Source: Kitagawia praeruptora (lineage: Eukaryota > Streptophyta > Magnoliopsida > Apiales > Apiaceae). Taken from it: a stretch of 64,000 nucleotides of DNA. The stretch is taken from NCBI GenBank assembly GCA_037693485.1, contig CM075348.1:32048501-32112500 (forward strand), given 5' to 3'. The notes under the pieces were generated by a model. The model had not been told where the DNA came from and ran no database searches. It saw nothing but the letters and a program-made list of their open reading frames with translations. Below, piece after piece: positions 42,010-53,702 of this stretch. The translations under genes were made by a program, and so were the position numbers. Numbering within the stretch: position 1 is the stretch's first letter; each line of letters opens with the position of its first letter.

Positions 42010-43077
42010 TCAACGTTTTGGTACCCATACTTGCTTGGGTCCATAATGGTTAGTTGATAGAACATATAGAACATTTAAATCAGATTTCTTGATCCACATT
42101 TGGATCACTTTAGAAGCTGTATTTCTTGTTCCAGCTGTTCTGTCAGCTAGCTGCCTGTGAGACGACTGTCTGTTCCAGTTAGCTGGGTTAGCATTCTGAA
42201 CTTTGCAATGATTTGCCAAATGACCTTTATTTCCACATTTGTGGCAGATTCTCCATGGCATGGCATAGTCATAAGGAATTCCATGTTTGCCATCATACTT
42301 TAGACGTGATGTTGAAGCCAATCCAACTCCTTCTCTTTCGATTGGAACTTTTGCATATCTCATCATTGTTTTGAGTGTATCTTCTCCTTGAACGAATTTT
42401 CCCATTCCTTTCTGGAGATTCTTGATTTCAATTTCCAACTCTTTGTTTCTTTCTGCTTGTTGAGATATTTCCATTGAGCATGATTCCCTTGGACTAAATG
42501 CTTCTAAAAATGCATCTTGAGCATCTATCTCTGCTCTCAGCTCGCTGAGTTCCTTCATGAGAGCATCATTTCTTTTGATAAGCACTTTGTTTATCCCTTC
42601 AAGCTGGGATACTTTAGCTTTAAGATCAGAAATGGTTTGAGCATGGTTATTTGTTGGAGTCTCCTCGCCCATAAGATCAGAAATGATCTCTCTAAGTTGA
42701 GTATTCTTCTTTTCTAGTTCATTGTTCTTATTCTTTAACTCCATGAACTCCATAACAGATATATTTCTATGTTCCTGCATGGTTAGTGATTCCAAAATAT
42801 TATTTTCAGAAGATGTATTAAATTGAAACGAGTTTACCGAATTAGATTCCACATCCAAGTCCGAATCTTCGCTTTCTACAAGAATGTCTTCTGTGTTTCC
42901 TCGAACCATATCATTGTCAATGCCAACCAATGCATAATTGATCATCTCTTCACTTGAGTATTCACTGGAATTAGATTCTTCAGCACTCCATGTCATTTTC
43001 TGTAAATCATAATTTTCTGTACCAACGATAAGTGGTGGCATTTTCGATGATTCTCCCTCTACATAAATGTGTGCCAT
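42010..43077 (-). CDS. gag: Element B gag lacking the capsid domain
   Basis: The 355-residue frame begins with about 24 residues of a typical gag start (MPPLIVGTENYD) and then jumps straight to a Ser/Glu-rich linker, so the central UBN2-type domain is deleted. A long coiled coil covers about residues 110-240. A short conserved FVQGEDTLKTMM block and one CCHC knuckle, CHKCGNKGHLANHC, follow. The C-terminus VLYVLSTNHYGPKQVWVPK is the standard copia gag end. The frame stays open for 355 codons despite the broken pol. Packaging function is doubtful without the capsid domain. Confidence 0.88.
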   Translation of the reverse strand: MAHIYVEGESSKMPPLIVGTENYDLQKMTWSAEESNSSEYSSEEMINYALVGIDNDMVRGNTEDILVESEDSDLDVESNSVNSFQFNTSSENNILESLTMQEHRNISVMEFMELKNKNNELEKKNTQLREIISDLMGEETPTNNHAQTISDLKAKVSQLEGINKVLIKRNDALMKELSELRAEIDAQDAFLEAFSPRESCSMEISQQAERNKELEIEIKNLQKGMGKFVQGEDTLKTMMRYAKVPIEREGVGLASTSRLKYDGKHGIPYDYAMPWRICHKCGNKGHLANHCKVQNANPANWNRQSSHRQLADRTAGTRNTASKVIQMWIKKSDLNVLYVLSTNHYGPKQVWVPKR

Positions 43078-43118
43078 AGGATCTGTACTTTCCTGTTACA
43101 GAAATGTTAGTACACCAA

Positions 43119-43130
43119 GCTCTGATACCA
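43119..43130 (-). other. Primer binding site of element B (initiator-Met tRNA)
   Basis: On the minus strand it reads TGGTATCAGAGC, two bases inside the 5' LTR. Confidence 0.92.
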
Positions 43131-43132
43131 AA

Positions 43133-44732
43133 AGAAAATACACACCTAGAGGGGAGGGGTGAATAGGTGTTATGACTAACAATGATCGAATAAAAATTCT
43201 GCCTGAAAAGTTAGTCTGGCAGCTAGCTGGATGAAAAAGATTAACAAGTAAGCAGCTAGCTGAGTTATGCAATCCAGTAGTTTAACAAATAAGCAGCTAG
43301 CTAAGTTATGCAGTGCAGTAAGTAAAGAACACCATGAATTTTAGCTAGGTTCGACCCCTAATCTTCTATGGTCTACGTCCTAGTCCCTTACCAACTTGGT
43401 AAGAGAATATATTATTGATCACAAATAAACCAATTACAAGATCCAATAATATATCACCCAATTTACTGATAACAGCTTGCTGGAATGAATTTCTCCCCCT
43501 GAGTAAAACCACTCTCTTGAACCTCAAAGCCTCTCTAACAGCCTTGCTCCCTTGAACACTGAATTCCTCGAAGTTCCCCTTCTTGAATTCCTCTAGTTCC
43601 TTGAACAACCTGTTGTATAGACCAGTGAGTTCCCTTTGAGCACAATACTCCTTGAGCACCAAGATCCCCTTGCTGTTATGCAGTGAAACCAATCCCCAGT
43701 TACTGATTGCAGCTAGCTGGAATCCCTTGTTCTCTGAACACAGCTCTCTAAATTCTATACTAAACCAAGTATAAACTTTGCTAGCCTAATGCTCCTTGAA
43801 CCCTTGTTCCACTATCTTGACAATCCAGCAACTACCAACTTTACAAGTTGAATACAATGAATGGAAAGAATTACAACTCAAAATATGAACTCTTTAATAT
43901 CTCGATATAGTATGTAATACTAGAGCTCGTTTGTAGATGAATATGTAGAGTTGTTTCTTGTGTATTCTGAATATAGCTTGAAGGCTCTTAATCTCTGCAA
44001 GAGAAGAACAACCACACAAGTAATATATAGTGAGCAAAGAAGAACTCAAATTAATTAACAAAATTGCAACGGTGTTGAAACCATTCTCACGTTCAATTTT
44101 GTAATATTAACAGCACTTCTAACGTTCACATAGCAGCTTTGACATAGAATAATTAGCAGATATAATGATTCTCATGTGGAGGAATATAATCAGTGGAGAG
44201 AGATGAGAGCAAAGCATTTTGTTCTTGAATAAATCCGTTAGTGACACATGAAGAAAACAATAGATATGATAATGAATGAATGTGTTTTCTTTGTAAGCTT
44301 TTCTACAAGACAACAGGTGGTGGAGATGTAGAAACATGGAAGATTTGATTATTAAAAGAGCATGCTTGACAAGATCACATGGGTTGTTTTTAGTGGAGCA
44401 TTAAAGAATAAAAGATTCCTTTAATGAGTGAAAGTTGTCTAGCATGATACTTCTACTTGAGTAGTGTTCTAATATATATAATATCATGTCTGAATATATA
44501 TTAGACTATTCTTACAACTGATTTCCACAATATTTCTTTATGAACGTACTCCCCTTTGATATTCTGAATATTCTGGACAGTCTGCCAGCTTGCTGAGTTG
44601 TACTGTCAGCTAGCTGAGATACCCTGTTTTGCTTATGAAAGAATATAGATAGAAAAACCTGCAAAACAATATTAGTCCAGTGCATACACCAGCTTGCTTA
44701 CTATGTATTATCATCAAAATCATAGAGTTTCA
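43133..44732 (-). repeat. 5' LTR of element B
   Basis: It is about 1,600 bp. Its inner edge reads AGAAAATACACACC where the other LTR has TGAAAATACACACC, so the terminal base has mutated. It contains many CAGC-NN-GCTG palindromes. Confidence 0.92.
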
Positions 44733-44737
44733 TAATT

Positions 44738-44802
44738 AAGTGAAAAAAAAGGTACTGTGCCGATCGATCGACCAAGCTTTTAATGTTTCGACTATTATAA
44801 TA
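44738..44802 (-). mobile_element. Helitron unit 0, 5' part
   Basis: This resumes unit 0 after element B and runs to the degenerate 5' terminus near 44802 (ACCAAGCTTTTAATGTTTCG word). Confidence 0.7.
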
Positions 44803-45160
44803 TAACAACTTAAAATTCGTGCGATGCCAGATGTTCTTTAATATAATGAAAACTTTTTTTTAATTTGAATTAAAAATTTTAAGATAAGAATTTTGTAGAC
44901 TTAAAATTTTAAATGATATGATCTGATAATAATTAAATATATGTTGTTCGTCATATTTTTAGAAAATGATGAATTTTAATTTAAGATATTAAAAAGATGA
45001 AATGTTTATATAATTGAAAAAGTAATATGTTTAACCAGAAAAAAGAATTTTTTTTAGCTATTAAGATGAATTTTATCCGCAATAAGTAAGGGTAATTAAG
45101 TGAAAAAAAGGTATTGTGCCAATCGATCGACCAAGCTCTTAATGTTTCCATTATTATAAT
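44803..45160 (-). mobile_element. Helitron unit 1 (short, degenerate)
   Basis: Its 3' end reads GCATCGCACGAATTTTAAG without intact CTAG. About 358 bp of it is directly repeated with high identity in the start of unit 2. Confidence 0.65.
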
Positions 45161-46304
45161 ATAACAACTTAAAATTCGTGCGATGTCAGATGTTCTTTAA
45201 TATAATTAAAACTTTTTTTAATTTGAATTAAAAATTTTAAGACATGAATTTTGTAGACTTAAAATTTTAAATGATATGATATGATAATAATTAAATATAT
45301 GTTGTTCGTGATATTTTTAAAAAATGATGAATTTTAATTTAAAATATTAAAAAGATGAAATGTTTTAGCTGAAAAATATAATTGGTTTGTTATTAGTTAT
45401 TATAATATTATTATTTTATTTTACTTAAATAAAGTTACCTGGATAGATTTCACTGGGAAAAATTAAAAAAATAGAAAATTTAACGTATTTTAGCTGAAAA
45501 AGTTAATTGGTTAATTATTAGTAGTTGAAAAATTTTAATTTATTAAATAGAATTGCTAATAGTGTTTTTAGAAAAGAAAAAAAATTTAGTTAGATAAATA
45601 TTAAAGATACTGTATTTTACGTGAAAAAAAAATTGATTAGTTATTGAAAAATAGCAAAGGTAACATGTTTTACCTGAAAAAGGAAATATTTTATTTAAAT
45701 AAGCTATCCGAATAGGTTTTACTAGGGAATATAAAAAAAATAGAAAAGTTAACGTATTTTAGCTAAAAAAGTTAACTGGTTAATTATTAGTGATTATAAT
45801 TATAGTATTTTTATTTTATTAAATAGAATTGCTCGTAAAAATATTTTACGTGAGAAAGGAAATTATTTAGTTATTGAAAAATAAAAAAGGTAACATGTTT
45901 TACCTGAAAAAGAAATTTATTAGTTATTTGTAACTATAAATAATTAAGTAAGGTTAATTAAGTAAAATAACATGTACCGTTAAGTAAGGGTAAATAAGTA
46001 GTAAATTCAACAGGTACCATGTTGACCAACCAATAGTAATTATATTTATAATATATTATTTTATTAAATAGAGTTCCTTATATTTTAAGTGAGAAAGGAA
46101 ATTATTTAGTTATTAAAAAATTAAAAAGTAATATGTTTTACCTGAAAAAGGAAATTTATTAGTTGTTTGTTGTAACTATAAATAATTAAGTAAGGATAAC
46201 TAAGTAAAATAACATGTACCATTAAGTAAGGGTAAATAAGTAAAATCAACAGGTACCATACCGACCAAACTTTTAAACTTTTAATGTTTCGGCTTTTATA
46301 TAAT
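45161..46304 (-). mobile_element. Helitron unit 2
   Basis: Degenerate 3' end at left; 5' end at 46304 abuts the CTAG of unit 3. The interior repeats the modules TTTACCTGAAAAAGGAAA and GGTAACATGTTTTACC. Confidence 0.68.
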
Positions 46305-46305
46305 A

Positions 46306-47557
46306 CTAGCTTATAACCCGTGCGATGCACGGATTTCTTTTGATATACAATAAATTTTATTTTATGTTACCATTACATTTTTAAATAATAATAATTAATA
46401 TTTTATTTTAATTTTGACTTAAATTATTTAATAAAAAAATAATTAATGATATGCATAACTTAAAACTTATATTATAAAATTTTAAAATAAATATGTAGTT
46501 GATGGAATTCAAACCTTGAAATTTTAGTAAATTAATTTAATCATATAATATATCTAATCATTATATCTAACGATTCTGATTTTTTACTAAAAATCTAACG
46601 GTCATTATTCGTAGTATACGGATTTTTATTATATTTTGTTAGTGATTAGAAGATATAGTGTAATATTTTTGGGTATATATTAATTATTGCAAGATTATGT
46701 TTTAAATTAAAAGTTAAAGTGTTTAAATTAGGAGAAAATATTACTGATTGGAAGATATAAATTTATAAAATTATAATAAAATTTTATTGTGTTATAAATA
46801 AAATTTATTGATATGGTGTTTATTTTATTATTTTATAAATTTTATTCAATATTACAATTATGTAATCATTATTTTTAATGACTTTTTAATTTTAATTCAA
46901 TATAATTTAATATACTCATGTTTACGAATTATACTAATGTTTCCTTGTTATAAATAACGTATAGGGATTTTTAATATATTTTATTAAATAATTGAAAAAT
47001 ATGGTGTGATAATATTAGTTTTAAATCAAAAAGGTAATGTGTTTTAATACGAAAGGAAATATTAATGATTGAAAGATATGATACGATTGATGTTTTCAGT
47101 TGTTTATAAAAGGTAATATCTTCAATTAAAGTAAATGCGAAAAAGGCAATCGACTAATTAACATTAATTATTTTATGTTATTATTTATTTTAGCTGTTTT
47201 AATAGTATAAATATCGAATATATTTTTCTTTTTAATGAAGAATTATACTAATGTTTCCTTATAAAACAAAAAGGTAACGTGTTTTAATTCGAAAGGAAAT
47301 ATTAATGATTGGAAGATATGATACGATTAATTTTTTAGGTGTTTATAAAATGTAATATCTTCAACTAAAAGTAAATGTGAAAAAAGGCATTCGACTAATT
47401 AGTAATTACCATTAATTATTTTATGTTATAATTTATTTTACTATTTTAATAGTATAGATATTAAATATATTTTTTTAATGAATGATAAATAAGTAAATTC
47501 ACTAAGAACCAAAAAATAGGTACCAAAACTTTTAATGTTTCGGCTTTTATATAATAG
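46306..47557 (-). mobile_element. Helitron unit 3
   Basis: Intact 3' signature: hairpin CCGTGCATCGCACGG and CTAG at 46306-46309. Two internal sections near 47040 and 47270 are near duplicates. Confidence 0.78.
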
Positions 47558-49117
47558 TAAGCTTAAAACCCATGCGATGCACAAATTTCTTTTAATATTA
47601 TATGATATGCTTTATTAATTCGATTTACTTTTTTTAAAATATGAATTTTGGAGGTTTAAATTTTTAAATTAGATGATTTGATAATAATTATATAAATGTT
47701 AATTAGCAAAAAAAAAATTTATAAATGTTATCCGTTATATTTCTATGAAAAGAGGGATTTTAGTTCGAAAATATTGAAAAGACAATACATCTTAGTTCAA
47801 AAAGGTAATCGGTTAATTATAAGTACTTATAAAATTATAATTTTATTTTATTAAATAGAATGCTGTGATTTAACTGAAAAAAATGAGGTGTTAGTTATAG
47901 AAAATTAAAAAAGAAACATGTTTTAGGTGAAAAAGGTAATTGATTAGTTTATGGTAATTATAATTCAATTGTGTTATTTTTCTAAATAAAATTGCTCGTA
48001 AAGTTTTAAGAAAAGGAAAAATTAGTGTTGCCCGTGATATTTTAAAGAATAGAGATATTTTAGTTAGAAAATATAGAAAGGATGATAAATTTTAGCTTAA
48101 ACTTAATCGGTTAATTATTAACATTATAATATTGTTATTTTATTTTATTAAATATAACCGTCCGTGATATAATTGAAAAAAGATTGATTTTATTTAGAGA
48201 AAATAGAAAATGTAATGTGAAAATTAAAAAGATGACATGTTTTAGGTGAAAAAGGTAATTGATTATTTTATAATAATTATAATTTAATTTATGTTATTTC
48301 ACTAAATTAAATTGTTCGTAATGTCTTTAGATTGTGAGAAATTAATGTTGCCCATGATATTTCTAGAAAAAGGAATTTGAATTATAAAATATGGAAAATA
48401 TGATACGTTTTAGGTGAAAAAGGTATTCAAAAAGGTAATCGTTTAATTATAAGTACTTATAAAATTATAATTTAGAATGCCGTGATTTAACTGAAAAAAG
48501 TGAGGTGTTAGTTAGAGAAAACTAAAAAGGAAACATGTTTTAGGTGGAAAAGGTAATTAATTAGTTTATAGTAATTATAATTTAATTTATGTTATTTCAC
48601 TAAATTAAATTGTTCGTAGTGTTTTTAGATATTGAGAAATTAATGTTGCCCGTGATATTTCTAGAAAAAAGGAATTTGAATTATAAAATAGGGAAAAGAT
48701 GATATGTTTTAGTTGAAAAGGGTAATTGATAATTATTAGTATTATAATATTATTATTTATTAAATAGAACCCCGTGATATATTTGTAAAAAAAAAAAATT
48801 TTAGTTAAAGAGATATTTTAGTTATAGAATAGAGAAAATGTAACATGTTTTGGCTAAAAAAGGTAATTGATTGGTTAATATAGTAATTATAATATAATTA
48901 TGTTATTTTCAAAATTGCTTGTAGTGTTTATAAGAAAGGAGAAATTTTAGTTAGATAAAATAATAAAGATATTGTGCTTTACCTGAAAAGGTAATATGTT
49001 TAATATGAAAAAGGAAATTATGTATTTAGTTAATAGTTAAGTAAGGGTAATTAGGTAAATTCAATAGGTACCAACCAACCAACCAAACTTTTAATGTTTC
49101 GGCTTTAATATAATAGA
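47558..49117 (-). mobile_element. Helitron unit 4
   Basis: Its 5' end begins TCTATTATATTAAAGCCGAA at 49117. The 3' hairpin (ATGCGATGCAC) and CTAG are mutated. Modules of about 300 bp are repeated inside, for example 47870-48080 and 48480-48700. Confidence 0.75.
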
Positions 49118-49118
49118 A

Positions 49119-51316
49119 CTAGCTTAAAACCCGTGCGATGCACGGATTTTTTTAATATTGTAAAAAAAAATTATTAACTTTTTTTAAATATGAATTTTGG
49201 AGGATTAAATATTTAAATGAGATGATGATCATAATTATATAAATGTTATCCATGATACTTCTTTAAAAGGAATGATTTTAGTTAAAAAAAATATAGAAAA
49301 TGCGATAGGTTTTAGTTGAAAAGGTAATAAGTTATTTATTAGTAATTATAAAATTATTATTTTGTTTTATTAAATAGAATGCCCGTGATATAATTGAAAA
49401 AAAAGAGGATTTAGTTAGAGAAAATTAAAAAGGTAATATATTTTAGGTGAAAAGGGTAATTCATTAATTTACAGTAATTATAATTTAATTATGTTATTTT
49501 CTAAAATAAAATTGCTCGTAATGTTTCTAGAAAAGGAGAAATTAATGTTGCTCATGATATTTCTAAAAAGGAATTTTAGTTAGATAATATAAGAAAAAGA
49601 TGATACGTTTTAGCTAAAAAGGATAATCGTTAATATTAGTATTATAATATTATTATTTAATTTTATTAAATAGAGTCGTCCATGATATAATTGGAAAAAG
49701 AGAAATTTTAGTTTGAAAAAATAGAAAAAGGTAACGTGAAAATTAAAAGGTGACATACTTTAGGTGAAAATGGTAATTGATTAGTTTATACTTTATAGTA
49801 ATTATAATTTAATTGCTATTTTACAAAATAAAATTGCTGATAATATTTTTAGAAAATGAGAAATTAATGTTACCCATGATATTTTTTAAAAAGGAATTTA
49901 ATTAGAAAAAATAGAAAAGATGATACATTTTTAGCTGAAAAGGTAATCGGTTAATTAATAACATTATAATATTATGATTTTATTTTTAATAAATAGAATC
50001 ATAATTTGAAAAAGAGAGGTTTTAGTTAGAGAAAATAAAAAAGGTAACTTGTTTTGGATGAATAAGGTAACCCGTGATATAATTGGGAAAAAAATAATTT
50101 AGTTAGAGAAAAGAGAAAAGATAAAAAATTAATTTATTAGTTAACAGTAATTATAATTTGTTTTTTAATTAGATAAAATATAAAAGATATTACATTTTAC
50201 CTGAAAAAGGAAACTGCTTAGTTATTAAAAAAAATGGTAACATGTTTAACTTGAAAAAGTGAATTGATTAGTAAACTAAAATTTTTAATTAAATAAAATA
50301 TAAAAGATTATTTTTAAATGGTAACCCGTGATATAATTGGAAAAAGAGATGTTTTAGTTAGAGAAAAGATAATTTGAATGAAAAAATTAATTAATTAATT
50401 AATAGTAATTATAATATGCTTTTTAGTTAGATAACATATATAATATATTATAGTTTACCTGAAAAAGGAAACTGCTTAGTTATTAAAAAGAAAAGAAAAA
50501 GGTAACATGTTTAACCTGAAAAAGTAAATTGATTAAATTTTAGTTAAATAAAATATAAAAGAAGATTTTTAAATGGTAACCCGTGATATAATTGGAAAAA
50601 GAGATATTTTAGTTAGAGAAAAGCGAAAAGATAATTTGAATGAAAAAATTAATTAATTAGTTAATAGTAATTATAATATGCTTTTTAGTTAGATAACATA
50701 TAGAAGATATTATATTTTACCTGAAAAAGGAAACTGCTTAGTTATTAATAAGAAAAGAAAAGGTAACCAGTTTAACCTGAAAAAGGAAATTGATTAGCAA
50801 AGCAAAAATTTTAAAGGTAACATGTTTAACCTGAAAAAGGAAATTGATTAGTAAAGAAAAAAATTTAGTTAGTTAAATAAAATATAAAAGAAGATTTTTA
50901 AATGGTAACCCGTGATATAATTGGAAAAAGAGATATTTTAGTTAGAGAAAAGCGAAAAGATAATTTGAATGAAAAAATTAATTAATTAGTTAATAGTAAT
51001 TATAATATGATTTTTAGTTAGATAACATATAGAAGATATTATATTTTACCTGAAAAAGGAAAATGCTTAGTTATTAAAAAGAAAAGAAAAGGTAACATGT
51101 TTAATCTGAAAAAGGAAATTGATTAGCAAAGCAAAAATTTTAAAGGTAACATGTTTAACCTGAAAAAGGAAATTGATTAGTAAAGAAAAAAATTTAGTTA
51201 GATAAAATATAAAAAAAGATTTTATCTGTAATTAAGTAAGGGTAATTAAGTAAAATCAATAGGTACCAACCAACCAACCAACCAAACTTTTAATGTTTCG
51301 GCTTTAATATAATAGA
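49119..51316 (-). mobile_element. Helitron unit 5, with internal tandem modules
   Basis: Intact CTAG and hairpin at 49119-49150, and intact 5' TC at 51316. A module starting GTAACCCGTGATATAATTGG recurs at 50321, 50576 and 50905. Confidence 0.82.
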
Positions 51317-52029
51317 ATAGATGCTTTTTAGTTAGATAACATATAGAAGATATTATATTTTACCTGAAAAAGGAAACTGCTTAGTTATTAAAAAGAAAAG
51401 AAAAGGTAACATATTTAATCTGAAAAAGGAAATTGATTAGCAAAGCAAAAATTTTAAAGGTAACATGTTTAACCTGAAAAAGGAAATTGATTAGTAAAGA
51501 AAAAAATTTAGTTAGATAAAATATAAAAAAAGATTTTATCTGTAATTAAGTAAGGGTAAATAAGTAAAATCAATAGGTACCAACCAACCAACCAACCAAC
51601 CACTATATTTTCTAACTAAAATATCTCTATTCTTTAAAATATCACGGGCAACACTAATTTTTCCTTTTCTTAAAACTTTACGAGCAATTTTATTTAGAAA
51701 AATAACATAATTGAATTATAATTACTATAAACTAATCAATTACCTTTTTCACCTAAAAAATTAGAACCATTAGATCTAATGATTAGATATATTATATGTT
51801 TAAATTAATTTACTAAAATTTCAAGGTTCGAATTCTGTCAGATATATTTTTTAAAAAAAAATTATAAAATAAATTTTAAACCACATTAGTAAAGAAAAAA
51901 ATTTAGTTAGATAAAATATAAAAAAAGATTTTATCTGTAATTAAGTAAGGGTAAATAAGTAAAATCAATAGGTACCAACCAACCAACCAACCAACCAAAC
52001 TTTTAATGTTTCGGCTTTAATATAATAGA
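51317..52029 (-). mobile_element. Helitron 5' fragment carrying an inverted insert
   Basis: It repeats the 5' part of unit 5 and ends with intact TC at 52029, but lacks a 3' hairpin. The stretch 51602-51885 is inverted relative to the array. Confidence 0.72.
51602..51885 (+). repeat. Inverted Helitron-derived segment
   Basis: Positions 51602-51762 are the near-exact reverse complement of about 47930-48085 in unit 4. Positions 51765-51880 resemble the complement of about 46490-46620 in unit 3. Confidence 0.78.
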
Positions 52030-52030
52030 A

Positions 52031-53701
52031 CTAGCCTAAAATCCGTGCATCTAAAACCCGTGCGATGCACGGATTTTTTTTATATTATATAAAAATTTCA
52101 TTAATTAAAATTATTTTTTTTTAAACATGAATTTTGGAGGCTTACTTTTTTATATGAGATGATTTCATAATAATTATATAAATGTTATTCGTGATATTTG
52201 TAGAAAAGGAGGGACTTAGTTAGAAAATATAGAAAAGATGATAGGTTTTAGTTAAAAAGAATAATCAATTAATTATTAGCAATTATAAAGTTATTACTTC
52301 ATTTTATTAAATAGAATGTCCGTGGTATGATTAGAAAAATAGAGAATTTAGTTAGTGAAAATTAAAAAGATTATATGTTCTAGGTGAAAAAGGTAATTGA
52401 TTAGTTTATAGTAATTATAATTGAATTACGTTAATTTACTAAATACAATTGCTCGTAATGTTTTTAGAAAATGAGAAAATAATATTGTCGATTTTAGTTA
52501 GAAAATATAGAAAAAATGATATGTTTTAGCTGAAAAAGGTAATCGGTTAATTAAAAATATTATAAGTTTATTTTATTAAATAGAAACGTCCGTGATATAA
52601 TTAAAAAAAAATTTAGTTAGAGAAAATAGAAAGGTAACGTGCATGATTTATGTGGAAAAAGTAATTGATTAGTTTATAGTAATTATAATTTAATTATGTT
52701 ATTTTACGAAATAAAATTGTTCATAGTTTTTAGAAAATGAGAAATTAACGCTACACGTTATATTTCTAGAAAAAAAGGGAATGTAATTAGAAAAAATAGA
52801 AAAGATGATATATTTTAGCTGAAAAGGTAATCGATTAATTATTAGTATTATAATATTATTATTTTATTTGTATTAAATAGAAACGCCAGTAATATAATTA
52901 GAAAAATGGAGGTTTTAGTAAGAAGAAAGAAAAAAGGTAACGTGTTTTGCTGAAAAAAGGTAATCGTGCATGATATAATTGGAAAAAGAGAGATTTTAGT
53001 TAGAGAAAAGGTAACGTGTTTTGATTGAAAAAGGTAATTGATTAGTTAATAATAATTATATATAATTATGTTATTTTTTAGCTGAAATGGTAATTGGTTA
53101 ATTATTAGTATTATAATTTTTTTTATTAAATAGAAACGCCTGTAATATAATTAGAAAAATGGAGGCTTTAGTAAGAAGAAAGAAAAAAGGTAATGTGTTT
53201 TGCTGAAAAAGGTAACCATCCATAATATAATTGGAAAAAGAGAGATTTTAGTTAGAGAAAATAGAAAAGGTAACGTGTTTTGACTGAAAAAGGTAATTGA
53301 TTAGTTAATAGCGATTATATATAATTAAGTTCTTTTTTTAAACAAAATTGCTCGTAGTGTTTTTAAAAAGGAGAAATTTTAGTTAGATAAAATGTAAAAG
53401 ATATTTTATTTTAAATGAAAAAGGAAATTATTTATTTATTGAAAAATAGAAAAGGTTATATGTTTAAACTTAAAAAGGAAATTGATTAATAAATGAGAAA
53501 TTTTAGTTAGATAAAATATAAAATATATTGTATTTTACTTGGAAAAGGAAATTATTTAGTTCTTGAAAATAGAAAAGATAATATGCGTAACCTGAAAAAG
53601 GAAATTGATTAATTAATAGATCTGTAATTGAGTAAGGGTAATTAGGTAAATTCAATAGGTACCAACCAACCAAACTTTTAATGTTTCGGCTTTAATATAA
53701 T
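52031..53701 (-). mobile_element. Helitron unit 7
   Basis: CTAG at 52031, followed by a partly duplicated 3' hairpin region (two CCGTGC words, at about 52043 and 52059). The 5' end near 53701 is degenerate. Confidence 0.78.
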
Positions 53702-53702
53702 T

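Larger units (their letters stand above)
30988..44732 (-). mobile_element. Element B: decayed Sirevirus-like copia retrotransposon
   Basis: The outer ends are TGAAAATACACACC and ATAGAGTTTCA, with an exact 5-bp duplication taatt (30983-30987 and 44733-44737). It reads leftward: 5' LTR on the right, initiator-Met primer site, gag with a deleted capsid region, broken pol, several PPT-like tracts and 3' LTR. Element C has inserted into the 3' LTR. Roughly twenty substitutions and a few indels between the LTRs (about 1.3%) place it between element A and the Athila-like element in age. Confidence 0.93.
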
